From Daucus carota subsp. sativus (lineage: Eukaryota > Streptophyta > Magnoliopsida > Apiales > Apiaceae), in the NCBI RefSeq assembly GCF_001625215.2, contig NC_030387.2:41005606-41069605 (forward strand): a stretch of 64,000 nucleotides of DNA, written 5' to 3'. Positions 1 to 19,299 of the stretch are shown here, one piece after another. Positions within the stretch are counted from its first letter, which is position 1. Each line of letters opens with the position of its first letter. The position numbers and the translations under genes are program-made. The notes beneath the pieces were generated by a model. That model saw only the letters and a program-made list of their open reading frames with translations, did not search any database and was not told the DNA's origin.

Positions 1-172
1 CTACTCCGTCATAACATATCTTTCCTTAATTTAATTTGTGCATATATGTTAATGTATAATGCAAACCAAGTCAGATTTTAAGGCTGCTAAACTACCAACG
101 ACAATCTGTCTGATCGATGAATCCTCTGATATCAGGTACTGCGTAGTTGGAATTCAGATGTTTAACACCAAA

Positions 173-405
173 ATTTAGGAGATTGAGCCATACCATATAC
201 ACGTCTGGTCGATGAATTCTATGATACTTTGGTAGTTAGGATTTTATCTCATTCCACTAATTTAAAAAGAGAAGAAGGAAAAGAAATTGAATTTAGGAGA
301 TTGAGCCATACCATATACATGTCCAATTCATGAATTCTCTAATACTTTGCTAGTTAGCAATTTTATCTCATTCCACTAATTTAAAAAGAGAAAAAGGGAA
401 AAAAA
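173..405. repeat. two-unit tandem repeat, period 118 bp
   Basis: The unit beginning ATTTAGGAGATTGAGCCATA at 173 begins again at 291. Both units run through a shared segment ending in an A-rich tract (AATTTAAAAAGAGAA). They differ by scattered substitutions, so the duplication is not recent. No reading frame is preserved in it. Confidence 0.85.
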
Positions 406-2117
406 ATTAATTGTTTTTGTCCTTTTTCGTTTTGAGATATCTAATCCAATTTTTTATATTTCAAAATTTATCAAATATAATAAAATTTTATAATATAAAA
501 ATCAACTACTCCCGTTATTTTTATTTATTGTACTTATTTTATATATTAAATATCAACTGGTCATATCATTACCTTTATTTTTATTACCTTTTCACTCTTA
601 CTTTAATATATTTTTTAATTTCATTCTAACTCAAATTTAAACATTTAAATGGCACGAAGGGAATATAAATAATTAATTGCTAACTATTTCAAACAAAGCA
701 TATACTGTAAGCTTTCGAGAAGAAAAAGTATCATAACAGTAATTAAGCAACCCGGTCAGCTACCTGTCTTTGACTTTTTTCACTTTGCTTTATTTCTTTC
801 AAGACTTCACTGTAAATACACATTTGCACGTGAGATTAGACTTAACCTGTGAAAATAATCGTGTGATTAGAAAAGTTGATAATGACTTTCTTGCACTGTG
901 TCTATTTCTTTAACTTTGCTTTATACTGTGTATTTTATTTACTTAATGTTGGAGTTTCAACTTGCTTGTTTAATTATGATGAATCTGCCTAATTAGTGAC
1001 CAGCTATGACATCTGTATGCATCTTTTCGTTTATTTATATGTAAAGTTTAGGATAAGTTAGCCATTTTGATCAAAATAAAACTTTACCGTTTGTTTAAAG
1101 AGATGAGTATATGATTCCCCTCCCTATTAATAAAATATGTCTCTTTATAAATTGATATATTTATTTAGAGGGTTTTCTGTTTATTTTTGTATATGATGTG
1201 AGTTCATATTAGTGATTCGTGGTACTTATTCATTGTCAGCTATACGTGATAAAAAAAAGTTTATATTATTCATAATATTTATGTTCGTTATTCGTGATAC
1301 CTGAGCAGAAATTTATGACATCATAACACTCATGATTGTGCGTGCACACGATGAATTATAACTTTTAAAAAAAATTATATATTATCTGTATTATAATTAT
1401 TGAATTATCCTCTTGATCATTATTAATCCTGATACGTAAATTTATAAAAAAATACAAAATAATCAACCATTTAAAAATCGTTAAAATTCAGGTGCTAAAA
1501 TATTGTGTGCCTGTGGGGTGGGTAGGTGTCATGTCCTTTATTGCACAACTGGCAAAACCCTCTAGCCCTCCTGCAAAAAAGGATCATACAAAATCACTTA
1601 TTCACTTCCCCTCATTAATAAAATACTAGTACTACTTCAGACTAGAGTAGCATCACTCCCAAAGTTAATGAATAATTTATAATTAATTTTCTTTTTTCTC
1701 CCAGTTTTTCTTTTCAGCAAACAGATGTACTATCTGATTTTCTGAAGATGTTATTTGTAAACCAAACACTGGTGTAGTAATGTCTCCTTTTCCAGGACTG
1801 AAGCTAATAAAGTTGATGTTAGTAGGTTAGGATTAAGGACAAGGGGGATGTTTTGGGGGATTGTGCTAACAAACCTAATTAGCCTGTTAGTTTAAGAAAC
1901 CAGATGTTACTAGATGCATGATTCTAGATAGAGGTGACACACATACTGTAGATGAAATGAAACACAGAGTTCCTCTTGGTATACAACACTGTTGTACAAA
2001 GTATAAGTTATGTGTCACTAGTCATTTTGCGATTTTCACGGAAATAATCTCTTATTTCTGTCCATAATAAATTTAAGCCAGAGTTTGAATGTTAGATGGG
2101 TCAAAATACATTTTGTC

Positions 2118-2288
2118 TAATAAGTCAAGAAGCACCTGTAAAAAGTTAAGAAAGTTAGTTTTTCTTTCAGAATTTTTACTTCTTTCTCAAACACTTTAAT
2201 CACTCATAAGTCTTGATTTACTTCTAACTTCTATTCTACTTTTTTATTTTAAGCAAGAAGCACTTATTTTAAACTCACTTAAACGGCC
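2118..2288 (-). mobile_element. MITE family A, truncated copy
   Basis: Read on the minus strand it begins AAACGGCC-complement, then AAAATAAGTGCTTCTTGCTT, and matches the copies at 10,098-10,340 and 20,575-31,208. Those copies show the full element is about 243 bp. This one lacks or has diverged at its far end. It encodes nothing and is non-autonomous. The superfamily was not determined. Confidence 0.7.
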
Positions 2289-2339
2289 ACATAAATAAAA
2301 GATATGTGAAGTAGAATTAAATCTGGAAATATAATTTTG

Positions 2340-2418
2340 TATTTAAAGTTGAAGTGGACAAATAATTCGAAACAATTTTTTTTCCAAAAATGGACATATA
2401 AATTAAGACGGAGGGAGT
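2340..2418. mobile_element. half of a Stowaway-like MITE
   Basis: The segment ends GACGGAGGGAG followed by TA, the right terminus typical of the CTCCCTCCGTC elements seen complete at 49,572-49,874. The inner part also recalls those copies (TTCCAAAAATGGACA). No left terminus was found, so this is a fragment. Confidence 0.55.
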
Positions 2419-2804
2419 ATTATCATCTCTATAACACTACTCGAAACTTTAATCCCAAAGAAAAATAAGAGAAGTGAAATCTTCATGCATTTTCTCCTTC
2501 TCGAACTCTACTCTAGGAGCATATTTTGTCCGTTTGTTTGTTTTCTGAATGTGAGCATGTATACACATACAAATACACAAGAGATGAGATAAGAAAGTCA
2601 GCATGCATTGCTTCCTGAACCGTATAACCCAATGCAAAGGGTTGCGTGCTCATCTTATGCTCTTCTTTCTAATAATTCCCATTCTTTCTTTTTCACTACC
2701 CTCCCTGTTTTAGCTTTTAATACTCATTGCAGCATCTCTCTCTAACCCTATTGCTTTCCCCTCCTCCCCCTACCCCTAAGTCCCTAACAACCTAGCTCAC
2801 ATTC

Positions 2805-2814
2805 TATATATAAA
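2805..2814 (+). promoter_or_regulatory. TATA box of the Aux/IAA gene
   Basis: TATATATAAA lies about 290 bp before the main ATG, after a C/T-rich tract. If transcription starts some 30 bp downstream, the leader is about 270 nt and contains several upstream AUGs. Confidence 0.6.
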
Positions 2815-2962
2815 CATCATAGTTTTCCTCTTGTTTGTGCTTTGATCAGTTTAAAATCTTGAGGTTTAGGCCTAGAGTTTCTGATTCTCTTCACACCTCT
2901 GGGCTGGCTGTGTAGTGTGTGGTCCTTGTGTACTAGAGCCTTGGTGAAGCATTCACTTTTTC

Positions 2963-3106
2963 ATGTATAAATGCATTCAAGAATCATGTTTGGTGAAGTG
3001 CCCAGTTGAGGATTCTTGTGTTTCTGCTAGTTTTTCTTGGTTATTTCACTTGGGTATCAGTTCATTTTTGCCATTCTTGATTTTTGAGTCTTGTGAGGCC
3101 TTATGA
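2963..3106 (+). promoter_or_regulatory. 47-codon upstream ORF overlapping the Aux/IAA start
   Basis: An ATG at 2963 opens an uninterrupted frame of 47 codons that ends with TGA at 3104-3106. The four bases ATGA therefore hold both the main start (3103-3105) and the uORF stop. The peptide starts MYKCIQESCLVKCPVEDSC. Two shorter ORFs starting at 2971 and 2986 share a stop at 3007-3009. A scanning ribosome would meet all three before the Aux/IAA start, so translation of the main frame should need leaky scanning or reinitiation. The arrangement is seen directly; the regulatory effect is inferred. Confidence 0.6.
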
Positions 3107-5201
3107 AAAAGGGTTTGAGTTCCAGGGGCTGGGATTGTGAGGACAGCAAGCTGGAGCTGAGGCTTGCTCCACCAGGTGATGAAGATTGGGAGATCAAGAA
3201 AGAATGCATTACTGAAACTTGTGAAAACACCTCTTCTGCATTTCTGTCTCTTGGTTGCTTCAATGGTTCATTTCAAGAAAACAGTTCAAAGGTTCTTGAT
3301 GATGCAACAGTGAGTCCATGGTCAAGATCTTGCTCTCAATACAAACAAAGCTTGGCTCCTGCTGTGGGAAAGGAATCAATACAGAATGCAGAAAAGAGAG
3401 GATTTTCACCAGCTCCTGCAAATAATACAGCTGTTCACAAGAGCTCTCAGAAAAGGTGCTTTTTAGATTCCCAGCTTTTTTTGTATTCCTTTTATGGTGT
3501 TTTGTCTTTTTTCTATTAGACAGAGGATATTCACCCTATTAACTCAATTGTTACCTGTGGCCTGTGGTCCATACTTGAGATATTAATGATAACACAGAGC
3601 TTTAACTGTATATATCTTCCCCATGCAAACCAAATTTTACTTCTTAGAATTCAAAGATTTTCATTTATGCTAGTCTTTTCTTGATTATCCGCCTCTTGAT
3701 TCAGTGTTATCTCTTTCGCTCTTTTTACGAGATGTCGGGTTCAATGGTGTTATATTAGACTCTGAATGATATGGAAAAGATTAAAACAGGAAATTTGTTG
3801 TGCTGTAGATTGTGAGATTCCTCTTTTTGAAGAGTCCTTTGCTCCTTTTAGTTTCATTGTGGACCAGTGCAGAGCTTTGAATTTCAGCTTCTCATTACCA
3901 TTTTAGCTACATGATAATCTTTTCACCTTTAGACAATAAAATCTTTTACTGACCATTTGCATTGAAAGATCACTTTTTATTCACTTGTTTTGTCGTTTGT
4001 CTTGTGACTTTATGATAATTTGTATATAAGGTACTTATTCCTCTGTTTTCTTGCAGTACATTACTACATTAGTTAATTTAATTATTGCTTATTTGTGTTG
4101 GTTATGTCCTAATCTTTTTACTAATGACTAATTTTATCTGTTAGTGTCTCGTTTGAGCTAGGTTTCGGATTATGGTCTGACAACTATGTATGTGTACATT
4201 GTAATGCAGAATTACTTCAGCTCCTGGTCCGGTTGTTGGATGGCCGCCAATCCGATCATTCAGGAAGAATATTGCAAGTGGCTGTGCTTCGAAGCTGCCA
4301 ACTGAAACCAAGGCAACTAATGAGGTTTCGACAAAGATTGCTGGCAAGAGGCCAACTGAAAGATTTCAGAAAGGTCTCTTTGTGAAGATCAATATGGATG
4401 GAGTCCCTATTGGAAGAAAAGTCGATCTTAAAGCCTATGATAGCTATGAAAAGTTATCTTCTGCTGTTGATGAACTCTTCAGAGGCCTCTTGGCAGGTTA
4501 TTCTGTAACTGTTATGTATTAAGTTTACCTAGTTGGCCTTAATAGGAAAAAATGTATGTTAATTAAATTTGATGTTTCGGTAAATTGGTAATGGTTTGAA
4601 CATAGGATGTTATGGTAGGATTATCAGAAGCAAACAAGCTTAATAGCGGTTCAGATGACAATCTCTGCTTTGAGCCAAGTATGGCTAAGTACTCGTGCCC
4701 ATGACAATTTTTATGTATATCTTCTTCTGACTTGTTCCGTCTTTGTTTCATTGTTCAGCTCAAACTGATCCGTCAGTTAACAACATTCAGAATAGCCAAG
4801 GAGAGAAAGCCATCACAGGATTGTTGGATGGGACTGGGGAATATACGCTTGTCTACGAGGATAATGAAGGCGACAGAATGCTTGTGGGGGATGTACCATG
4901 GCAGTAAGCATCTCGCGACTGTGAATGATAAGATAGGATAATCTAATTTATACAGAACTTCTAACTTTTCATCTGGCTACTTGTGCAGCATGTTCGTGTC
5001 CACAGTCAAGAGATTGCGTGTGTTGAAGAGCTCTGAACTTTCTTCACTACTTTGTGAGTATTCTTCTCGTTCTTGTTTACCTACATTTGATCACTGATAG
5101 CAACAGCGGAACTGAGTAAGATTAGTCCTCTTCGGCTCTAGTAACATGCCTATCTGTCTTCTTCTGCAGTCGGTAGCAAGCAAGAAAGGGAACCAGCTTG
5201 A
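3103..5201 (+). CDS. IAA26: Aux/IAA auxin co-receptor and repressor, IAA26/IAA18 type
   Basis: Five exons: 3103-3455, 4210-4496, 4759-4903, 4989-5053, 5170-5201, all with GT/AG borders, giving 293 residues. Domain I is an EAR-type repression motif, LELRL at residues 17-21, which in this family recruits TOPLESS. Domain II is the degron VGWPPIR at 127-133, followed by SFRKN, as in the IAA18/IAA26 branch; it is bound by TIR1/AFB receptors with auxin. Residues about 174-275 form the PB1 domain ([17 protein letters not shown], then the acidic [14 protein letters not shown] loop) used to bind ARFs and other Aux/IAAs. The protein acts in the nucleus, holding auxin-response genes off until degraded. 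The length fits the subgroup and no key residue is missing. The exact paralogue name is an inference from the motifs. Confidence 0.93.
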
Positions 5202-6004
5202 TGCTTCTGCGCGGAACTGATATAACGACACTACTCCATTAGGATGAATTGGCTGGTGTTTATCACTTGGAATATATTGGATTTTGATGTGTAATGAAAT
5301 TGAAAGGCATTAGTTGACTGTCGCAACTTAGAAAGATGCATGTACTTGCTTTTTTAGTTGCTCTTTTTGCATAGTCAAGACTCAGGTGCCTTGTAGTTCT
5401 TCCTAACTAATTGTCAATGCCATATCTATTTAGGCATACGGTCCCGTTATAGAATTAATATCTTCTAACAAAAAGAGTCGTAAAAAAATAGTTGTATCAG
5501 TCGTTTGTCAGGTTCCAAAACCGTCAATCTACAAGTACACAGTGTTAAGCAAATTGTCATTGATTGTGGAGGACAGGTGTTGGTCCTTTTTGTTTTATTC
5601 ATCACATTTTAATCATGGGAAAGAAGAAAAAAAAGTCACTACAGAATACAGATGGTATGAGAATGACATAACCAAATAACCAACAGAATTCCATACTCAT
5701 TTCATAGATGTAAAAGATTTGAGCATAATTAAATCTTTTTATGCCAATAGGTCGATAAATTCGTTTTACAAAAATTATATATATGTGCTTAATTATATAT
5801 TTGGGACAGTAAACTGTTAGAAGAACTAGAATCTCATTTAGCATAACACATTAGAACAGCAAGGCTTCAGAAAAAGGAATGAAAAAAGAACTTAGAAGAA
5901 ATGCAGACCAGGGATGATCTCCTTCGACAAAATCTAACTTTGAAGAAAATGCAGCACGGATATGATTCCTTCAACGTAATCAGGGCCTGATCAGTATTTC
6001 CAGA
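5202..6004. other. 3' flanks of two convergent genes
   Basis: Non-coding stretch between the Aux/IAA stop and the hexokinase stop. It should contain both 3' UTRs and polyadenylation regions. No conserved ORF or repeat was recognised. Confidence 0.6.
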
Positions 6005-9365
<3,361 letters not shown>

Positions 9366-9895
9366 CACCACCCACTATCACAATCACCTTCAACTAGGAA
9401 TAAAAAATACCAAATAAATAAAGTTAAAAAAAGTGATCGAGATCGAGATTCGAGAAAAATACGGGATCAAACAATGCAAACGATGACTTTAATCGTGTGC
9501 ATGTGGAATAAAAATTTAGAGAGATTATAGGTGGTAAAACCTTAATTAATGGAGTTTAAATAATTTTTGTTCACGTGTGCCTAACTTCTAACTATAACAT
9601 AATCAAGGTTGCTTTGTCATTAGGAGTTCATGAGTTTGACTTTATAAACGAGTTATGTTTCTTATCTTAATCTTCTTCTTTTTTTATTATTTCACAGAAG
9701 TTATGTTTCTTATCTTGTTATTGTGAAATGGATATATTTTATATTAAATAAGCAATAACAATCTTAGTTTCAAAAAAAAAAAAAAAGTAATAACAATCTT
9801 ATCCGAATAATATAACTCCTCGATGATTAAGAAAGCTAGGATCATAAAATTGTTCGTCACGGATCAATTTTTTAGTTCGAATCTCCCTCGTGTTA
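9366..9895. other. hexokinase 5' flank
   Basis: Upstream region of the hexokinase. It contains an adenine run near 9771-9787 and no gene. No clear TATA box was identified. Confidence 0.5.
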
Positions 9896-10543
9896 GAGCA
9901 TCTCCAAAGGTAATCCCTATATTGGTTACCTAAAAAATAATAAAATAATGATTACTTAAAATATAAGTAAGCAAAAAGTTGTTTTTCTCCAATGGTATTA
10001 CCTATACCCGTTACCTATAATTTAAAAATTAGTATTTATTCAATATTTAAAAAAAAATATGTAAGAAGAGCTAGAGTCGGAGTAAATATATATAAGAGCC
10101 GTTTGGGTGAGCTTAAAATAAGTGCTTCTTGCTTAAAATAAATAAGTGGAGTAGAAGTTAGAAGCAAGATAAGATTTATAAGTGATTAAAGTGTTTGGGA
10201 AATAAGTAGAAACCCTGAAACAAAAGCTAGCATTCCTAGCTTTTTATAAGTACTTCTTGACTTATTACACAAACGGTACGAATAAGTGCTCATAACTTAT
10301 AATCTAGAAGTTGGACTTATAAGTCCTAAACAAACACCCACATATTATATTATAGGTGATATTGATGATGTGGCATTATAGGGGTTGGCTTTTTGCTCCC
10401 TCAAATAAGGGGATGAGTTTTCTCTCCCCTAAAATTTTTAGGGGATAGGGAGTTGCGTTGGAGGACTTATTTTTGATTCTAACCCCTAAATTTTGTCCAC
10501 CTAGACCAAATATGAGTAAGGAGGGCTTGCATTGGGGTTGCTC
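9896..10543 (+). mobile_element. GAGCATCTCC-type MITE carrying another MITE
   Basis: The left end GAGCATCTCCAAAGG and right end TTGGGGTTGCTC are imperfect inverted termini flanked on both sides by TTA, a likely 3-bp target duplication. The outer element is 648 bp, but about 243 bp of this is the family A MITE at 10,098-10,340. A 3-bp TTA duplication would fit the PIF/Harbinger superfamily; that assignment is inferred. Confidence 0.7.
10098..10340 (+). mobile_element. MITE family A, full-length copy
   Basis: Begins GCCGTTTGGGTGAGCTTAAA and ends CTAAACAAACACCC. It matches the split copy at 20,575-20,689 plus 31,074-31,208 almost throughout, and the truncated copy at 2118-2288. It is non-coding, about 243 bp, and inserted in the GAGCATCTCC element. 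Confidence 0.8.
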
Positions 10544-10870
10544 TTAGGATTAGTTGTGGCCTTCGACAGAATATCAGATTCGACGATAATAATTATTTTT
10601 GGAAAGTGTATAGTAAAAGATAATGATGGATAAGATACCGATGTAAAATTCTATAATCACCAACTTTTCGTAACAAAATCAGGTAAGTATTCATTATAAT
10701 TTTTTTTTGTCAGGTATTCATTATAATTTTAGTTTAATACGAAAAAGCAAATTAAATCAAAATTTAGTACTGTATGATAAAAAGAAAAGTGAGTATTTGA
10801 TTGGATTTTTCTTATGAAAATAATAACTTCTTTAAAGAGAAATTTCAAATTTGAATAATATTATTTAGGG

Positions 10871-11012
10871 AATTGATAAATAAGCTCCAATTCCATATTT
10901 TATACCACATTTACCCATGTTTCATCCATATTATAGGTGATTATACTATTTGGGTAAAGGAAAAAATTGAAATGGAGCTTAAATAGTAAAATTTGGAGCT
11001 TATTTATCAATT
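10871..11012. mobile_element. foldback element with perfect 20-bp inverted repeats
   Basis: AATTGATAAATAAGCTCCAA at 10,871-10,890 is exactly reverse-complementary to 10,993-11,012. The spacer is about 100 bp and non-coding. The size and ends fit a small non-autonomous DNA transposon. Confidence 0.75.
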
Positions 11013-11311
11013 CTCATTTATTTAATTTATTTCCGGGATCAATATCAATTCATATGTTAGTATGTTTTTCGTGTAAAAAAGAGTGCACTTGTGTAAAATA
11101 TTAATTCGACAGAATGTAGAATATTTCAGTTATATAATTCGATAGAAGGTGAGATACTTCAGCTATATTTTTTTATTTTGATAATTCACAAGACTTTAAG
11201 CTGATCTTACAACCCTGCAAAATTTTAGTAAAATCTCACATAACGATTTCAGTGTATACATTAACCCGTGCACTGCCCATGTTAAAGCTAGTATACATTA
11301 TTAGTATATAG

Positions 11312-11499
11312 GAATTTTCTATGGTGTGCCCAAGGGCACACAATAGTCCCTAACTCCAACAAAAATAGCCCCTTTTGATTGGTGGATGAACCATAAATGA
11401 TAATAGGTCCTCTGCATTCACATCAACTCCACCAATCAAAATAGGCAATTTTTATAGAATTTAGTGTTTATTGTGACCCCTTGAGCACACATTAGAAAG
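11312..11499. mobile_element. MITE-like inverted repeat
   Basis: The left arm (GGTGTGCCCAAGGGCACACA, then TTTTGATTGGTGGA) pairs with the right arm (TCCACCAATCAAAA, then TTGAGCACACATTAGAAA). It is about 190 bp and non-coding. The left end carries its own small hairpin TGTGCCC-AAGGGCACA. Confidence 0.6.
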
Positions 11500-11512
11500 G
11501 CAGAGCTTTACC

Positions 11513-12325
11513 AGATAAATGGCTGTTAAGCCGTGCTCTGGTTTCGAAAGATGGACAAAACTTTAAACATTTTTTCAGCAACTGTACAAGTACCTTAAAC
11601 AGCCCAAACATAGAAAACATTCACTCCAGGTTACGAACTGTTTCCGAGCCAGCTATAAACAATTGCAATGATTATAAACTCACACCCAAACACAGACAGC
11701 AACAAGTGAATAACATCAGTAAACTTTACACAGGCAACCAGATTACTAAAGGAAGTTAACACAAGTAGGAAATGATTCGCTCCTAGAAAATTATCCACGG
11801 GGCTATAAACAAGTTCCAGCCCATTAACTACCTCGCAATTACAATCTGCTAGAGAAGAGTGTCACCTCTGGCCCAGTCAGATACATATATTGCTAAAAAC
11901 TGTACATAATAAGATGCCCGAGTCTACCCCTCCACCACCTCCCACCCAGCTAGAGTTAAGAAAACGGAAGAAAAAAGAAAAAAAAAAAAAAGAAAGAAAG
12001 GCCCTCAACTTTAATCCTATCACGAGCAAAGCTTCTGCGAACCATGCAGCTTCATCCGCAGTCCACAAGTAGCAGGCCTGGAAAAACGAAAATTAATGAA
12101 AGCCAGCAGCTAAAGTATCACTTACCAGAAATGCTGGCTTTCACAAATGACTTCTCATTCGGTAACTCTTTCAGACTTCTTTGTTCAAGTTATAAGACAT
12201 GACCTACAAAAGCACACCACAAAAAACAAAGAAAAGCAGTATAAAGATATAAATAGTAATAATAAACTGACAAGTGAGTATCTAACATCAAATGCACATG
12301 CCTCAATATCGCCCCCGGGAAGATC
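11513..12325 (-). other. probable 3' UTR and flank of the poly(A) polymerase gene
   Basis: Continues past the stop codon of the poly(A) polymerase on the minus strand. A plausible acceptor (ctttttccag-type) lies near 12,080, so the 3' UTR may itself be spliced. A purine-rich run near 11,960-12,000 gives low-complexity frames on both strands that are not genes. Confidence 0.4.
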
Positions 12326-16734
<4,409 letters not shown>

Positions 16735-17300
16735 TGGCCTCAATTACAAACACCGAGCAAACCCTAAAATTGAACAAGTGGGCACAATTGGGCAAAAGGG
16801 GGGAATTTATATGGGCAAAATTGAACAAGATGTGCGGAGAAATCAAGAAACCCTAGATCGGGAAATCAGGAAACAAGAGTAAATTATCAAGAAAATCAAG
16901 AAAACTGAAGAATCGGAAACCCTAATTGTGTTACAAGTAGGGTATGCTTCTTTTGATTCGATCCGAAACAGAGATGAATTAGGATAAAGATGGGGTGGGG
17001 TGCCTCGATAAACGTGATGAATCAAGGCGGTTGGGAGGTGGGAAGATGGGGAAGGGGGAGTTGCGCACGTTCACACCCGAGTATCCGACTTCTATTCTAT
17101 CACAACTCTCTCTCTCTCGCTATCTCTCTCGATCTCTCTCTGTTGATATTTTGGTTTACTTTATTTTTAAGATATTTATTTTCTTGGAGAAAATCAGAAA
17201 ATAAAGTACGAACATTACCTGGATTTTACGCGTGTAACGGCGTGTTTTTTGTGGGGAATTAAGACATCGGTTATGAAAAACAAAGTGGCGTGTGGTATAT
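16735..17300 (-). promoter_or_regulatory. poly(A) polymerase leader and promoter region
   Basis: The minus strand upstream of the ATG contains a GA-rich microsatellite (17,104-17,141, CT-rich on plus), common in plant 5' leaders. Short ORFs on both strands here have no family resemblance. No clear TATA box was seen. Confidence 0.45.
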
Positions 17301-18270
17301 TCTGAGGTGTATGGTTTTATATGTGACACGTTTAATAAAATTTAATCATTTTTGTTTTTTTTCCTTTCAATTATTATATTGCATATTTACAAATATCCAA
17401 GCAAATTTTAGATATAGTGCGGATTAAAATTTTAACTCAAAATCTATATGATATGACTCAATCTATGATTTATCATCCATAGATGTTGATAAGATCTATC
17501 CATTTATCAGTTTCTTAGAATGGTTAAAATTAAGATCGAGCTTCAAACGAGAAAAAGTTTACGGTAGATATCTGGGCACCCAGAGACGAAGAAAGGCGTA
17601 GTAAGCGACGAAATGCTTCGCATAGTTCAAAATAAATATAAATTCGGAAATTTCTGAATAAATACATCATATAAACTAGAATTTTGATTTAATTAAATAG
17701 ATTATTTCTTGATTTTTCAAGATAATCATAATATTGATGCTAACATTAATATAGATTTTTTTTTGTTGGTTAAAATATATAATAATAATAATATAAAAAT
17801 AATAAGTAAAATATTAATATATGAATTTGAACTAAAATTTAGGTCTAAATACTGAAATGAAAAAATGACACGATTTAATCTGGGCCAAAATCTAGGCAAA
17901 AAATTTGCTTCCATGCATGGAGATGCCTTATACTTGGCCAAGCCCCTTTTTCAGTTACATGCCGTGAAAATATGATTCTCAAGAGTTGGGCTGCTATAGA
18001 CTGCCAGGATTCATAAGGAGCTAATTTTACAATCAGGCCCAATCTTAAATTTTTAACCTTTTATAACAAAATATTAGTACAACATTTTTAAAAGAGTTCG
18101 CTATAATCGTCAGTTAAATTGGACGGGTAGGAGATTATGTAAAATTTGTTGAATTTATAAGACAACTGTGCTTCGATGATATTGTATATATTTGTTGGTT
18201 ATAATTTAAAAATAGTATATTATTAATATTTAGATTACTATAAAGCAAATATATCAGTTTAATATGATAA
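17301..18270. other. intergenic, nothing recognised
   Basis: AT-rich, no coding exon, no repeat whose ends I could define. Confidence 0.5.
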
Positions 18271-18276
18271 TAATTA

Positions 18277-18896
18277 GGGAATTTATCAAATATACTACTT
18301 TTTAGGATCTTATTTGCAAAAATACCATCTTCCTAAATTAATTGCATATTTACTAAACTAAGTTTCTAAATTGCAAAAATACTACCCCCTCCTCCTACAA
18401 CGAAATGCAACTTCATATGCAACTGAATGCCTGATTTCAAGTTCCACTTTTCAAATGTCATTATATATATGGATTCCAATGATGAGGTTGAAAATGACAT
18501 TTGGAGATTAGAACTTCAAATCAAGCATTTAGTTGCATTCAGTTGCATTTGGTTGCATTCAGTTGATTCTATTTTGATCTAATGGCCCCGCCAGGGGCAC
18601 CTATACATCAGTTGTAATTTACAGTTTTCAGTTGCATTTAGTTGCTTATGAGATTGCATACTTAGTTGAATATTGCCCTTGCGGGGCCTGCAACCCAAAT
18701 CCACCACAATATCACCCCACCCTAAAAAAATTCAGTTGCTTATGAGGTTGCATTCAGTTGATTCTATTTTGATTTAATGGCCCCGCCAGGGGCACCCATA
18801 CATCAATTGTAACTTACAGTTTTCAGTTGCATATGAGATTGCATTCAACCATATGCAACTGAGTGCAACCTCATATGCAACTGCAACTCCTGATTT

Positions 18897-18943
<47 letters not shown>

Positions 18944-19142
18944 TATATGGATTGCAAGGATGAGGTCGAAAATGACATTTGAGAACTGGAATTTGAAATC
19001 AGGAGTTGCAGTTGCATATGAGGTTGCATTCAGTTGCAGAACGGAGGGGTAGTATTTTTGCAATTTAGAAACTTAGTGTAGTAAAACTGCAAATAGCTAT
19101 TATTGAGAAAAGTAAATTTGCAAAAATTTACTTTTTCCTATA
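18277..19142. mobile_element. long inverted-repeat element with internal repeats
   Basis: Near the left end, AGTTTCTAAATTGCAAAAAT followed by ACTACCCCCTCC is matched in reverse near the right end by AGGGGTAGTATTTTTGCAAT then TTAGAAACTTAGT. Inside, a block starting ATTCTATTTTGAT and running through GGCCCCGCCAGGGGCACC to CAGTTTTCAGTTGCAT occurs twice, near 18,567 and 18,759. The phrase CAGTTGCAT or its complement recurs many times. A TA/CA microsatellite sits at 18,899-18,947. No protein is encoded. It is probably a non-autonomous DNA element; superfamily unknown and outer ends approximate. Confidence 0.6.
18899..18947. repeat. (TA)n(CA)n microsatellite
   Basis: About 15 AT repeats run directly into about 7 AC repeats, inside the inverted-repeat element. 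Confidence 0.95.
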
Positions 19143-19299
19143 TATTTATGAAAAAACCCCTAATAATTAATATGTAATACGTTGACTCGGACGTGCGTGG
19201 TTGGAGTGATATTTTGAAAAGATTTGCTATATGTTTATTTTGCTATGCTCACTGAGAGTTTAGAATAAAGAGCAGTTCATGGTCGATGATACCTTTATA

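Larger units (their letters stand above)
406..2800. other. intergenic, no gene recognised (upstream of the Aux/IAA gene)
   Basis: AT-rich sequence without a convincing coding exon on either strand. It holds a diverged minus-strand MITE copy near 2118-2288 and half of a CTCCCTCCGTC-type MITE ending near 2418, both listed separately. A CT-rich, C-rich tract from about 2690 to 2790 lies just upstream of the TATA box of the next gene and probably belongs to its core promoter. Confidence 0.6.

Noticed and set aside
411-629. 72-codon plus-strand ORF
   Set aside because: Built almost wholly of Phe, Leu, Ile, Tyr and Asn codons from AT-rich DNA; no family resemblance.
11877-12072. ORFs on both strands around a purine run
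   Set aside because: Low-complexity Lys or Phe runs from an A/G tract in the poly(A) polymerase 3' flank.
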